Shown here piece after piece: positions 33,251 through 41,972 of a stretch of 64,000 nucleotides of DNA. Source of the DNA: Bacteroidota bacterium. GTDB lineage: Bacteria; Bacteroidota; Bacteroidia; Chitinophagales; Chitinophagaceae. The notes beneath the pieces are model-generated. The model had not been told where the DNA came from. It saw nothing but the letters and a program-made list of their open reading frames with translations, and searched no databases. How positions within the stretch are numbered: the first letter of the stretch is position 1; the number at the start of each line of letters is the position of its first letter. The stretch covers positions 1 to 64,000 of the forward strand of contig JAFAFV010000214.1 of NCBI GenBank assembly GCA_023423285.1, read 5' to 3'. The translations under genes were made by a program, and so were the position numbers.

Positions 33251-35389
33251 ATGGAATTACAGAAGTACACAATTGACAACAGGCTATCAAAACTATTTGC
33301 CATTGCTACCCTTACGTGGGGCGCCGTGGGCATGCTGGTAGGGGTGTTTATTGCATTTCAACTTGCGTTTCCGTCATGGAACCTGGGTATTGAATATACC
33401 AGTTTTGGCCGCCTGAGGCCGCTGCATACCAACGCTGTGATCTTTGCTTTTGTGGGCAATGGTATTTTTACAGCCGTGTATTATTCGCTGCCGCGACTGC
33501 TAAAAACATCAATGTGGAGCGAATTACTCGGAAAGATACATTTCTGGGGCTGGCAGTCAATCATTGTGGCCGCAGCCATTACGCTTCCTATGGGTTTAAC
33601 TACTTCAAAAGAATATGCAGAACTGGAGTGGCCCATAGATGTGGCCATCGTGGTAGTTTGGGTGATTTTTGGTATCAATATGATGATGACCATTTTAAAC
33701 CGCAGAGAGCGGCATCTGTATGTGGCTATCTGGTTCTTCATTGCATCGTGGGTTACCGTGGCAATGCTGCACATCGTTAATTCCTTTGCCATACCTGTTT
33801 CATTTTTCAAAAGCTACTCATGGTATGCAGGGGTGCAGGATGCGCTGGTTCAGTGGTGGTACGGGCACAATGCGGTGGCATTCTTTCTTACCACGCCTTA
33901 TTTAGGCTTGATGTATTATTTTTTACCCAAGGCTGCTAACAGGCCCATCTATTCCTACAGGTTAAGTATTGTACACTTTTGGTCTTTAATTTTTATTTAT
34001 ATATGGGCAGGCCCACACCACTTATTATATACAGCTTTACCCGGTTGGGCACAGGCACTGGGCACCACGCTTTCTATTATGTTGATTCTGCCAAGCTGGG
34101 GCGGTATGCTGAACGGTTTATTTACCTTGCGTGGCGCATGGGATAAGGTGCGCGAAGATCCTGTATTGAAGTTTTATGTGCTGGCAGTTATATGTTATGG
34201 AATGGCCACTTTTGAAGGCCCGATGATGTCGCTGAAGAGTGTAAATGCAATTTCTCACTATAGCGACTGGACGATTGCCCACGTGCACATTGGCGCGCTT
34301 GGATGGAACGGTTTCCTCACATTTGGTATGCTTTACTGGATGATTCCGCGCTTGTTTAATACAAAACTTTATTCAACCAAACTGGCAAGTCAGCACTTTT
34401 TAATAGGCACTTTAGGTATGGTGTTGTATGCCATCCCCATGTACTGGTCATCGTTCCGTACTTATTTTATGACCACTTCTTTTACACCTGAAGGGCAGCT
34501 GCAGTATCAGTTTATTGATGTGGTGAACTCGGTGATACCGTTTTATATTTTAAGAGCGGTAGGCGGCACCATTTATCTTCTTGGTGTTATAATAATGATC
34601 TACAACCTGATAAAAACGGCCAAACAGGGCAAGTTTCAGGCGGTAGAAGAAAGGGAAGCTCCTGCATTGACGCCCAATTATGTAGCTCCGGCCAAGGCGC
34701 ACTGGCATTCTAAAATTGAAAGAAAGCCCATTATGCTGTTGGTTTTGAGCTTAATCGTTGTGGCCATTGGCGGTGTTGTAGAAATGGTTCCTGCATTTTT
34801 AATTAAAGAAAATATTCCTACCATATCAAGCGTTAAGCCCTACACCCCGCTTGAATTACACGGACGGGATATTTATGTGCAGGAAGGCTGTTACAACTGC
34901 CATTCTCAAATGATACGGCCGTTCAGGGCAGAAGTGGCAAGATATGGCGAGTACTCCAAAGCAGGTGAGTTTGTTTACGACCACCCTTTTCAGTGGGGAA
35001 GTAAGCGTACCGGCCCGGATCTGGCGCGTATTGGAGGTAAATATCCTGATAGCTGGCATTTTAACCACATGCTCGAGCCAACTTCAATGGCTCCCGGTTC
35101 TATTATGCCGCCGTACCCCTGGTTGTTTGAAAAAAATATTAACCGCGCTTCCACTAATTCCAAAATTCATGCAATGCGTAAATTGGGCGTTCCTTACCAA
35201 GAAGGGTATGAGGCTATTGCAAATGAAGACATGGACGCACAGGCAAAAAAGATTGTAGACAATTTAAAAAAAGAAAAAATAGAAATTTCGCCAGATAAAC
35301 AGATCATCGCTTTAATTGCCTACCTGCAAAGAGTGGGAACGGATATTAAGGCAGCGCCCGCAAACGAAGAAGAAATAACCAAAAATTAA
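33251..35389 (+). CDS. ccoNO: Fused cbb3 cytochrome c oxidase subunits I and II (CcoN-CcoO)
   Basis: This is the catalytic core of a high-affinity terminal oxidase that reduces oxygen and pumps protons. The 712 residues join CcoN (about 1-490, twelve or more helices with metal ligands in RPLHTNAV, VQWWYGHNAVAFF, AGPHHLLY and SDWTIAHVHIGALG) to CcoO (about 500-712, a helix and a monoheme c domain with CYNCH at 547-551). Fusion of the two subunits is common in Bacteroidota. The following genes ccoQ, ccoP, ccoG and ccoH complete the operon. Confidence 0.97.
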   Translation: MELQKYTIDNRLSKLFAIATLTWGAVGMLVGVFIAFQLAFPSWNLGIEYTSFGRLRPLHTNAVIFAFVGNGIFTAVYYSLPRLLKTSMWSELLGKIHFWGWQSIIVAAAITLPMGLTTSKEYAELEWPIDVAIVVVWVIFGINMMMTILNRRERHLYVAIWFFIASWVTVAMLHIVNSFAIPVSFFKSYSWYAGVQDALVQWWYGHNAVAFFLTTPYLGLMYYFLPKAANRPIYSYRLSIVHFWSLIFIYIWAGPHHLLYTALPGWAQALGTTLSIMLILPSWGGMLNGLFTLRGAWDKVREDPVLKFYVLAVICYGMATFEGPMMSLKSVNAISHYSDWTIAHVHIGALGWNGFLTFGMLYWMIPRLFNTKLYSTKLASQHFLIGTLGMVLYAIPMYWSSFRTYFMTTSFTPEGQLQYQFIDVVNSVIPFYILRAVGGTIYLLGVIIMIYNLIKTAKQGKFQAVEEREAPALTPNYVAPAKAHWHSKIERKPIMLLVLSLIVVAIGGVVEMVPAFLIKENIPTISSVKPYTPLELHGRDIYVQEGCYNCHSQMIRPFRAEVARYGEYSKAGEFVYDHPFQWGSKRTGPDLARIGGKYPDSWHFNHMLEPTSMAPGSIMPPYPWLFEKNINRASTNSKIHAMRKLGVPYQEGYEAIANEDMDAQAKKIVDNLKKEKIEISPDKQIIALIAYLQRVGTDIKAAPANEEEITKN

Positions 35390-35395
35390 TCCATC

Positions 35396-35563
35396 ATGAA
35401 ATTTGTAAACTATCTTGAAAGGATTACCGGAGTTGGTGTTTATCCTATGATCTCTCTGATCGTATTTACAGTTTTTTTTATACTGGTAGTGATCTATGCC
35501 TTCCGTACACCAGACGAGACAGTTAAAGAAATGGAGAATTTGCCTTTAGATAATGACAATTAA
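35396..35563 (+). CDS. ccoQ: Small cbb3 oxidase subunit CcoQ-like
   Basis: The 55-residue protein has one membrane helix (about 18-36, SLIVFTVFFILVVIYAF) and a short acidic tail EMENLPLDNDN. Position between ccoNO and ccoP and single-helix topology fit CcoQ, which stabilises the complex. Sequence alone is too short for a firm family call. Its stop overlaps the possible upstream ATG of ccoP at 35553. Confidence 0.75.
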   Translation: MKFVNYLERITGVGVYPMISLIVFTVFFILVVIYAFRTPDETVKEMENLPLDNDN

Positions 35564-35573
35564 AACTTACAAG

Positions 35574-36776
35574 ATGAGAAGCTTAAGCAATTATGGTTTA
35601 AAATTGATTACCGCGTGTATATTTACGTTGGGCACGGTTACCGCTTTTGCACAGCAGGCCGCGGAAGTTGCAACTCCGGCTGAGGTACCTAAGCCGGCAT
35701 TTGTGCTGGATGTGAATGCAGTGCTTGCAATTGTTGCAGTATTGTTGCTTTTAGTTTTAGGAGTATTAGCCATCACTTTAAGATCTTCGATGGAGCTGTA
35801 TAAAAGAAATAAGATCAGTGCTAAAACAGAAAAAACTGAAGTTGCTAAAATAATCACGATGGTTGTGGGGCTTCTTTTGTGTTCTGCGTTGCCCGCGGTG
35901 GCTCAAACCGGTGATGCTGTAGGCACCACCTTTAGCAACAGTAATATTCTTAAGTATCTGCTCATCTTTATTATATTTATGGAGCTTGTAGCCATTTTCG
36001 CGGTTATAAAATGGCTGCGGTTCTTTACAGGCATTGAAGAACTGGAAATATCTAAAGGAAATAAAGGCTTTATGGCGCTGTCGTTTAAAAAATTTTGGCG
36101 CAAGGCCAATAGGTTTAAGCCTATTAAAGATGAAGCAGAAATTGATATGGGACATAGCTATGATGGCATTCGGGAGCTGGACAATGTGCTGCCGCCATGG
36201 TTTACGTGGAGCTTTATGGGTACCATCGTATTTGCAATCGTTTATTTATGGCGCTTTCATGCATCGGCTAACCCTGCTCCCGATCAGTACCAGGAGTACG
36301 AACATTCTGTTGCGCAGGCACAAATGAAATTGGATGCTTACCTTGCTTCTAAAGGAGAGGTTGTCGATGAAACCAATGTGGTAATGCTGGGGGGCAGTGA
36401 TATTGAGGCGGGCAAAACGCTTTATCAGGCAAGCTGCGTAGCCTGTCATGGCACAAGCGGAGAAGGCGGCGTTGGCCCCAACCTTACTGATGATTACTGG
36501 TTGCACGGCGGAAGGATAGGAGATATTTTCAAGGTTATAAAGCTTGGTGTGGTTGAAAAAGGAATGCAAAGCTGGAAAGATGTTTTTTCTGCCACACAAA
36601 TAGCACAACTCTCAAGCTATATTAAATCTATTCATGGAACAAATCCGCCCGGAGGCAAAGCGCCGCAGGGAGATTTGTTTAAAGAAGAAACATCCGCAGC
36701 GCCTGCAGTTGGCGATAGCACTGTTGCTACCAATGCAACAGATGGAGCGCCTGCCGATAGCGCCGCGGCTCAATAA
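35574..36776 (+). CDS. ccoP: cbb3 oxidase subunit III (CcoP), monoheme
   Basis: CcoP passes electrons from cytochrome c to the oxidase core. The protein (400 residues from this ATG; an alternative ATG lies at 35553) starts with a signal-like helix, has membrane segments near 47-70, 92-111, 125-147 and 209-228, the CcoP signature HSYDGIRELDNVLPPWF (194-210), and one cytochrome c domain with CVACH at 288-292. The tail after 380 is Ala/Thr-rich. Proteobacterial CcoP has two hemes; only one CxxCH is present here, and extra N-terminal helices are added. Confidence 0.92.
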   Translation: MRSLSNYGLKLITACIFTLGTVTAFAQQAAEVATPAEVPKPAFVLDVNAVLAIVAVLLLLVLGVLAITLRSSMELYKRNKISAKTEKTEVAKIITMVVGLLLCSALPAVAQTGDAVGTTFSNSNILKYLLIFIIFMELVAIFAVIKWLRFFTGIEELEISKGNKGFMALSFKKFWRKANRFKPIKDEAEIDMGHSYDGIRELDNVLPPWFTWSFMGTIVFAIVYLWRFHASANPAPDQYQEYEHSVAQAQMKLDAYLASKGEVVDETNVVMLGGSDIEAGKTLYQASCVACHGTSGEGGVGPNLTDDYWLHGGRIGDIFKVIKLGVVEKGMQSWKDVFSATQIAQLSSYIKSIHGTNPPGGKAPQGDLFKEETSAAPAVGDSTVATNATDGAPADSAAAQ

Positions 36777-36790
36777 CATAGGAGGCTAAA

Positions 36791-38215
36791 ATGAATAACG
36801 AAGTTGAAGGATCAGTTGGAGGATTGGTTGAATTAACAGAAAGTTTCAGAGACAGGCATAGCAATACATCAAAAGATGGCAAAAGAAACTGGGTGTACGC
36901 CCTAAAGCCAAAAGGCAAACTTTACAATTACAGAAAGTGGCTTTCGTGGTTTTATTTTGCACTGTTTTTTTCATTGCCCCTGATCAAAGTAAACGGCATG
37001 CCCCTCGTGCAGCTGAACTTTCCGGAAGGTAAGTTCATTCTTTTTACAAAAATATTCTGGCCAAACGATTTTTTCATATTTGCTGTGGCAATGATCGCAC
37101 TCATCGTTTTCATTGCGTTGTTTACTATTATTTATGGCCGCGTATTTTGCGGATGGATCTGCCCGCAAACAGTTTTCCTCGAATTTCTCTTCAGACCAAT
37201 TGAGTGGGCTATTGAAGGCAACCCCACACAGCAAAAAAAGCTGGATAGTGCACCGTGGACCGGTAATAAGGTTTTTAAAAAGGCTTTAAAGCACAGCATC
37301 TATTTTATCATTTCTTTTTTTATTGCCCATACCTTTCTGGCATATATAATTGGTGTAGATGAAGTTTGGCGTATCGTACGCCAGCCATTAAGCGAAAACA
37401 TCGGCCTGTTCTTCGGCTTATTGTTTTTTACCGGATTGTTTTTTATAGTTTTTGCTTATATAAGAGATATTGTTTGCACCACCATTTGTCCTTACGGCAG
37501 GCTACAGGGCGTTTTGTTTGATAAAGACACGATGCAGGTATCATACGATTATGTGCGTGGCGAACCGCGTGGTAAAATTATAAAAGGCATTGAGCAGCAT
37601 ATAGGAGATTGCGTTGACTGTAAACTTTGTGTGCAGGTATGTCCTACAGGCATTGACATCAGAAACGGCGTGCAAATGGAATGTGTTGGCTGCACGGCCT
37701 GCATAGATGCCTGTAATGCCGTGATGGAGAAAGTGAACCGACCGCTGGGGTTAATTAGAATGGCTTCAGAAAATGAGATCGCTAAAAATGAGAAGTTTCA
37801 TTTTAATTTTAGAATGAAGGCTTATACCATCATACTGATTATTTTAACTGTGCTGATGGGTGTTTTGATTGCCACAAGAACCAGTGTAGATACCAGTATG
37901 TCGCGCGTGAAAGGCCAGCTTTACCAGGAAGTGGGTACAGACAGTTTGAGCAACCTGTTTTCTGCAAAGCTCATTAATAAAACAAAGAAAAACTTACCTT
38001 ACGAGTTCAGGCTTGAAAATATACCGGGGAAAATACGTATGATCAATGCCCATAAAATGGAACTGAAAGGCGAGAGCATTAATGACGTCACCTTCTTTAT
38101 TGATATCCCCCGGAGTGCGATTAAAAAACGTACAACAGACATTAAAGTCGGCGTTTACAGCAACGGCAAACGGCTGCAAACAATGAAGTCGAGATTTCTG
38201 GGTCCGTTTATGTAA
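36791..38215 (+). CDS. ccoG: cbb3 oxidase accessory ferredoxin-type protein CcoG
   Basis: CcoG (RdxA/FixG family) is a membrane iron-sulfur protein that helps reduce copper for cbb3 assembly. The 474 residues show membrane helices near 55-75, 90-115, 165-190, 200-225 and 345-365, the motif FCGWICPQTVFLEF, TTICPYGRLQG, and two 4Fe-4S clusters in CVDCKLCVQVCPTG and CVGCTACIDACN. A C-terminal Ig-like periplasmic domain follows. An AGGAGG Shine-Dalgarno at 36780-36785, 5 bases before the ATG, is unusual here. Confidence 0.95.
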   Translation: MNNEVEGSVGGLVELTESFRDRHSNTSKDGKRNWVYALKPKGKLYNYRKWLSWFYFALFFSLPLIKVNGMPLVQLNFPEGKFILFTKIFWPNDFFIFAVAMIALIVFIALFTIIYGRVFCGWICPQTVFLEFLFRPIEWAIEGNPTQQKKLDSAPWTGNKVFKKALKHSIYFIISFFIAHTFLAYIIGVDEVWRIVRQPLSENIGLFFGLLFFTGLFFIVFAYIRDIVCTTICPYGRLQGVLFDKDTMQVSYDYVRGEPRGKIIKGIEQHIGDCVDCKLCVQVCPTGIDIRNGVQMECVGCTACIDACNAVMEKVNRPLGLIRMASENEIAKNEKFHFNFRMKAYTIILIILTVLMGVLIATRTSVDTSMSRVKGQLYQEVGTDSLSNLFSAKLINKTKKNLPYEFRLENIPGKIRMINAHKMELKGESINDVTFFIDIPRSAIKKRTTDIKVGVYSNGKRLQTMKSRFLGPFM

Positions 38216-38284
38216 CACGGTGTGTGAAGCAACTTTTAAAAGGCACATTCGTTATAATTAATATTCATACTTAAATCAACATTC

Positions 38285-38722
38285 ATGAGTTGGGGATACA
38301 GGGTCATTATCATTTTAGCATTATTTATAACAGGAATTATTTTTATGGTTTATACTGCCACGCAGCAAAACATTGAAATGATTGATGATCACTATTACGA
38401 CAAAGAACTGCAATACCAGGGCGTGATAGATGCAAGAAAAAATCTTGAAAAAATGAAGGATTCCATATTGGTAACAGAGGAAGGCAGCATGGTAAGAATT
38501 AAAATTCCGGCGCTGGCAGCGCAAAATATTTCCGAGGGTTATATAGAGTTTTTGCGTCATGATGATAAAACAAAAGATCGCAAGCTTAATATAGATACAG
38601 ATGCCACCGGGCAACAGATTTTACCAAAAAGTAATTTTACAAAAGGCGTTTACAAACTTCGCGCACGGTGGAAAAGCGATGGCGTGGAGTATTACGACGA
38701 ACGCAATGTAATCATGCAATAA
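38285..38722 (+). CDS. ccoH: FixH/CcoH family protein
   Basis: The 145-residue protein has one N-terminal membrane helix (about 6-24) and a periplasmic domain with DDHYYDKELQYQGVIDARKN, the usual FixH segment. FixH/CcoH is needed for stable cbb3 assembly and works next to the copper ATPase. It follows ccoG by 69 bases. Its stop TAA shares its last base with the ATG of the next gene (TAATG), so translation of the two is coupled. Confidence 0.92.
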   Translation: MSWGYRVIIILALFITGIIFMVYTATQQNIEMIDDHYYDKELQYQGVIDARKNLEKMKDSILVTEEGSMVRIKIPALAAQNISEGYIEFLRHDDKTKDRKLNIDTDATGQQILPKSNFTKGVYKLRARWKSDGVEYYDERNVIMQ

Positions 38723-39462
38723 TGCTTACAAACTTAATTATTGGTTTAAGTATTGGACTTGCAGGAAGCTTTCACTGCATTGGCATGTGCGGCCCCTTAG
38801 CTTTATCGTTGCCTTTAAACAATGATAGCAGGCGTGGGCGCATATTTTCCATAGCGCTTTATAATATAGGGAGGGCAGTTACTTACTCTCTTATGGGCGT
38901 TTTATTTGGCGCCATCGGCAGCACGCTCTTTCTTACAGGCTACCAGCAGGTGATTTCTATAAGCATTGGCGCTGTTATTCTTTTCTTAGTTTTATTTGGT
39001 AATCATTTAAATGCCAATATTGGTTTTATAAACAGGTTCCACAATCACATTAAAATTTTATTAGGCAAACTTTTGCGGCAGGAAAAAAATGTTTTGAGCT
39101 ATTTTGGTATTGGTTTGGTAAACGGTTTATTACCCTGCGGTCTTGTATACCTTGCCATAGCCAGCGCTGTGGCTACAGGTTCGGTTTTAGGCGGAGGCCT
39201 GTTGATGCTTGCTTTTGGCCTGGGAACCATCCCGCTTATGTTTGCACTCATGGTTGCCGGCAGGTATGTATCGCTTGCTGTCAGGCAAAAAATGCGCAGG
39301 TTGGTGCCGGTGTTTATTGGCATTATGGCCACCCTCATGATCTTACGTGGATTAGGCCTGGGCATCCCTTACATAAGCCCGTCATTTGCGCAAAATGAAA
39401 AGAAAGAGGTGATGAGTTGTTGCAGCAAAGACAGCTCGGCAAGCCATAACCACAAGCATTGA
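38722..39462 (+). CDS. SafE/UreH-like membrane protein of the cbb3 operon
   Basis: The 246-residue protein has about six membrane helices and the motif FHCIGMCGPLALSLP near 18-32, then GLLPCGLVYLA near 137-147, both typical of the sulfite-exporter TauE/SafE-like (UreH/DsbD-like) family found in cbb3 operons. The tail after the last helix has a Cys pair and a His-rich end (SCCSKDSSASHNHKH), a likely metal-binding site. A role in copper handling or thiol redox for oxidase assembly is inferred. The ATG at 38722 is chosen because it overlaps the ccoH stop. Confidence 0.85.
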   Translation: MLTNLIIGLSIGLAGSFHCIGMCGPLALSLPLNNDSRRGRIFSIALYNIGRAVTYSLMGVLFGAIGSTLFLTGYQQVISISIGAVILFLVLFGNHLNANIGFINRFHNHIKILLGKLLRQEKNVLSYFGIGLVNGLLPCGLVYLAIASAVATGSVLGGGLLMLAFGLGTIPLMFALMVAGRYVSLAVRQKMRRLVPVFIGIMATLMILRGLGLGIPYISPSFAQNEKKEVMSCCSKDSSASHNHKH

Positions 39463-39494
39463 TTTCCAGAATCACTTTGCAAAAGATCAAAAAA

Positions 39495-40346
39495 TTATTT
39501 TCCTCCTGCCGGTATTACAAGCAGCGGTGTTTGGGTGTGGTAACTCATTTTGGTCGTCATGCCCGTATTAAAAAGGCGGTAAAAGAAGCTTTTTTCTTTA
39601 TGGTAAGTAACCATTGCCAAAACGTCAATATCGTTTGATTTAATATACTCCTGTAAAGTATTGTCAAACTCGCTGCCGTGTAGATACGATACTGTTAGCG
39701 CATCTTCCCCGTAAACACTTTTTAGTCTAATGCTGTATTCATTCAGGTTGTTTTGTAATTGCTGCACCGCGGTTTGAGTATCTTCATCAGTAAACGAAAC
39801 CACCTCAATTTGTGCATTGTACAGCGAGACCATTTCAAACAGGTAATCAAGAATGGGTCGGTCTTCTTCAAAGTGGTTGGTGGCAAATACAAATTTTACA
39901 GGCCGCTTCCAATGATAGTCATAAGGTATAACCATTAATGGCACAATGGTTTTATCAATCAGCGCAGCGGTTTTGCTTCCCCAGAATTTTTCCCTAAATC
40001 CCGTCGCGCCATGTGTGCCCATCACAACCAGGTCAATACCGCGCTCTTCGCTTATGCTAATAATAGATTCATTTAATGAAGTATCAGATATAATAGTTTC
40101 AATTTCTATTCCGTCTGTTTCTTTAATGCTATTGGCAAGGTTGTTCATGTTGTCGTTAATATCTTTCAACAGCATGGCCGAATACTCGCCATCCAGCCCT
40201 ACATAGCGCGTGTAGGCGCTGTCGCTTCGCTCATAAGAATGTAAAAGGATGACTTGTACAGGCAGGTATTTGGCCGTTTGCACAGCAAAGTTTACCGCGT
40301 TGTTGGCACACTCTGAGAAATCTGTTGGAACTAATACTTTTTTCAT
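39495..40346 (-). CDS. Universal stress protein with two UspA domains
   Basis: The 283-residue protein holds two tandem Usp folds, about 1-140 and 150-283. The first shows KKVLVPTDFSECANNAVNFAV and the ATP-loop pattern GTHGATG-x9-S (GTHGATGFREKFWGS), the second FVFATNHFEEDRPILDYLF and a degenerate loop. Usp proteins accumulate during growth arrest and low oxygen. It is convergent with the cbb3 operon and lies downstream of the 63-bp element at 40377-40439, which suggests its own stress control. Confidence 0.9.
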   Translation of the reverse strand: MKKVLVPTDFSECANNAVNFAVQTAKYLPVQVILLHSYERSDSAYTRYVGLDGEYSAMLLKDINDNMNNLANSIKETDGIEIETIISDTSLNESIISISEERGIDLVVMGTHGATGFREKFWGSKTAALIDKTIVPLMVIPYDYHWKRPVKFVFATNHFEEDRPILDYLFEMVSLYNAQIEVVSFTDEDTQTAVQQLQNNLNEYSIRLKSVYGEDALTVSYLHGSEFDNTLQEYIKSNDIDVLAMVTYHKEKSFFYRLFNTGMTTKMSYHTQTPLLVIPAGGK

Positions 40347-40376
40347 GTGTAAATTTTTTATTTGTTATTTATTTGC

Positions 40377-40439
40377 CACATGGAAGTAGCCAAAACATTC
40401 ACTAACTATTGTGGGAAGCGTTCTAATGGCTCATTTCAT
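40377..40439 (-). promoter_or_regulatory. 63-bp conserved upstream element, copy 2
   Basis: On the minus strand it begins ATGAAATGAGCCATT, continues with a GAAnGnTTC dyad (here GAACGCTTC), and ends TTTTGGCTACTTCCATGTG. It aligns with 18526-18588 without any gap and ends 30 bases before the uspA start codon. Confidence 0.65.
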
Positions 40440-40588
40440 GAAAGAAATTTATTTTTCAATTAATGGCAGCTATCACACACAAAATTAGGGAGTTGTAATG
40501 ACCCAGCCATCTGCATTTTTGCAAAGTTCAGCCCAACAATATAACACCGCGTACAATTGAAAAGTTGTGTGCCTGAAGGTGGAAGCAA

Positions 40589-40972
40589 CTACTTTTTAAG
40601 AACGGCTAAAAGGAAGAACAGCCAGCCGGCAATAAAAAACAAGCCGCCAATTGGTGTAATTATTCCGATACCGCCCAGGCCTACTTTACCGGTAGCTTTA
40701 AGCAATGAAAGCACGTAAAGGGAACCTGAAAACAATAGGATGCCTATTAAAAAGGAGTAGCCTGACCACATGATAAATTTTGAAGAAAACTTTTCAAACA
40801 CAATGGCAGCCAGTACAAGTGCAATAGCATGGTACATTTGATATTGTACACCAGTTTGAAAAGTAGCTACAGAGTCGGGAGCAATTTGTTTGAGTTTGTG
40901 TGCGCCAAAAGCGCCTAAAATAACGCCCAGCCCTGCCAGCGCTGCCCCTGCTGAAAGAAATAATTTATGCAT
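40589..40972 (-). CDS. DUF423 family membrane protein
   Basis: The 127-residue protein has four membrane helices (about 4-24, 45-62, 67-88, 97-122) and the DUF423 opening LFLSAGAALAGLGVILGAFGAHKLK followed by FQTGVQYQMYHAIAL. The family is widespread and its function is unknown. The gene overlaps the end of aroK by 8 bases, so the two are co-transcribed and probably coupled in translation. Confidence 0.92.
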   Translation of the reverse strand: MHKLFLSAGAALAGLGVILGAFGAHKLKQIAPDSVATFQTGVQYQMYHAIALVLAAIVFEKFSSKFIMWSGYSFLIGILLFSGSLYVLSLLKATGKVGLGGIGIITPIGGLFFIAGWLFFLLAVLKK

Positions 40973-41471
40973 GAAGTATTTGTTTGATCATTTTTTCAAT
41001 TTCAATAATATGGTCATCAACGACAACTTTTGCCTGCGCGTAGTACATGCGCCTGTCGGCATTTTTCTTAACAATATAAGCTTTCAATTGTTCGTCAGTA
41101 AGGTCTTTTAGCAAGGGCCTGTTTTTCTTTCCCTGACGCAGCCTGCCCAAAAGAATTTCAAAAGGGGTATTGATCCAAACTGTTACGCCCATTGCATTCA
41201 TAAAATCAATATTATTAAAAAAGCAAGGAGCGCCTCCGCCACATGATAGCAGCATGGAGTCGTTTTCTTCTGAAAATGTTCTCAATATATCACGCTCTTT
41301 TGTTCTAAAATACTCTTCGTCTTCTTCTTCAAATATCTGGTTGATGCCTCTGCCTTCGCTTTGTTCGATCAGTTCATCCAGATCGTAAAAAGGAAGCCCC
41401 AGCTTATTGCCCAGTATTTTACCCCAGTGGGTTTTGCCCACACCCATAAAGCCAATTAAATAAATACGCAT
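40965..41471 (-). CDS. aroK: Shikimate kinase
   Basis: AroK phosphorylates shikimate with ATP, the fifth step of the chorismate pathway. The 168-residue length is typical. Seen are the P-loop GVGKT at 10-14, the shikimate-binding Asp30/Asp32 in FYDLDELIE, Arg56 in EEYFRTKE, GGG at 78-80, and the lid with Arg in KKNRPLL. It lies between a broken acetyltransferase gene, whose final stop codon touches its ATG, and DUF423. The order suggests one three-gene operon. Confidence 0.96.
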   Translation of the reverse strand: MRIYLIGFMGVGKTHWGKILGNKLGLPFYDLDELIEQSEGRGINQIFEEEDEEYFRTKERDILRTFSEENDSMLLSCGGGAPCFFNNIDFMNAMGVTVWINTPFEILLGRLRQGKKNRPLLKDLTDEQLKAYIVKKNADRRMYYAQAKVVVDDHIIEIEKMIKQILHA

Positions 41472-41951
41472 TTATGAAAGATTATAAATAAATTCTTCAA
41501 TTTCCTGATTCTTGGCATTAGCAAATCCAATATCGCTGCCTATTTTTTTGAAGCCGCATTTCTAAAGCACTTTTTGAGACCCGATATTATCATAAGCAAC
41601 CCTTGCAAACAGCGGCCTTATTGTTTCAAGCAGCAGAATTTGCTGAAGCGCCTGTACTGCAAAGCCACGTCCCCAATAAGTTTTGTCTATCCAGTATGTT
41701 ATTTCTGCATCGCCTTCTATTACAAATTTTGAAATGCTGCCAACAATGGTGTCATTGTTAATTACAGTTTGCATGTTGATTGTTGGGTCATCAAATAACC
41801 GTAAATATTTTTCCATATAGGCCTGCTTATCAAAACGATTTTTCGATGTAAATGCGGCCATCCGGCAAGCTTCGTCATCTAATTGCCAATTAAAAAAATA
41901 TTCGAAATCTTCTTTTTTAGTAGCTCTTAACTGTATCTGGTCAAAGTTCAT
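41472..41951 (-). pseudogene. GNAT acetyltransferase interrupted by an in-frame TAG
   Basis: The reading frame codes for a GNAT protein with AEITYWIDKTYWGRGFAVQAL (acetyl-CoA loop) and the conserved end DNIGSQKVL, followed by TAG at 41564-41562 and then KCGFKKIGSDIGFANAKN to a second stop at 41474-41472. In intact relatives the segment reads VLEKxGF, so the TAG stands where a Glu codon is expected and one base change (GAG or GAA context) explains it. The remaining 29 codons stay in frame. The product would be a 129-residue protein lacking the last helix and strand. The second stop touches the aroK ATG. A sequencing error or strain-specific mutation cannot be told apart. Confidence 0.8.
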
Positions 41952-41972
41952 ATTGGTTAAAATTTTCTCTGA

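Noticed and set aside
40377..40400. Sigma-54 promoter in block 2 of the 63-bp element
   Set aside because: TTGGC and a later GGC are present, but the GG-to-GC spacing does not fit the -24/-12 rule.
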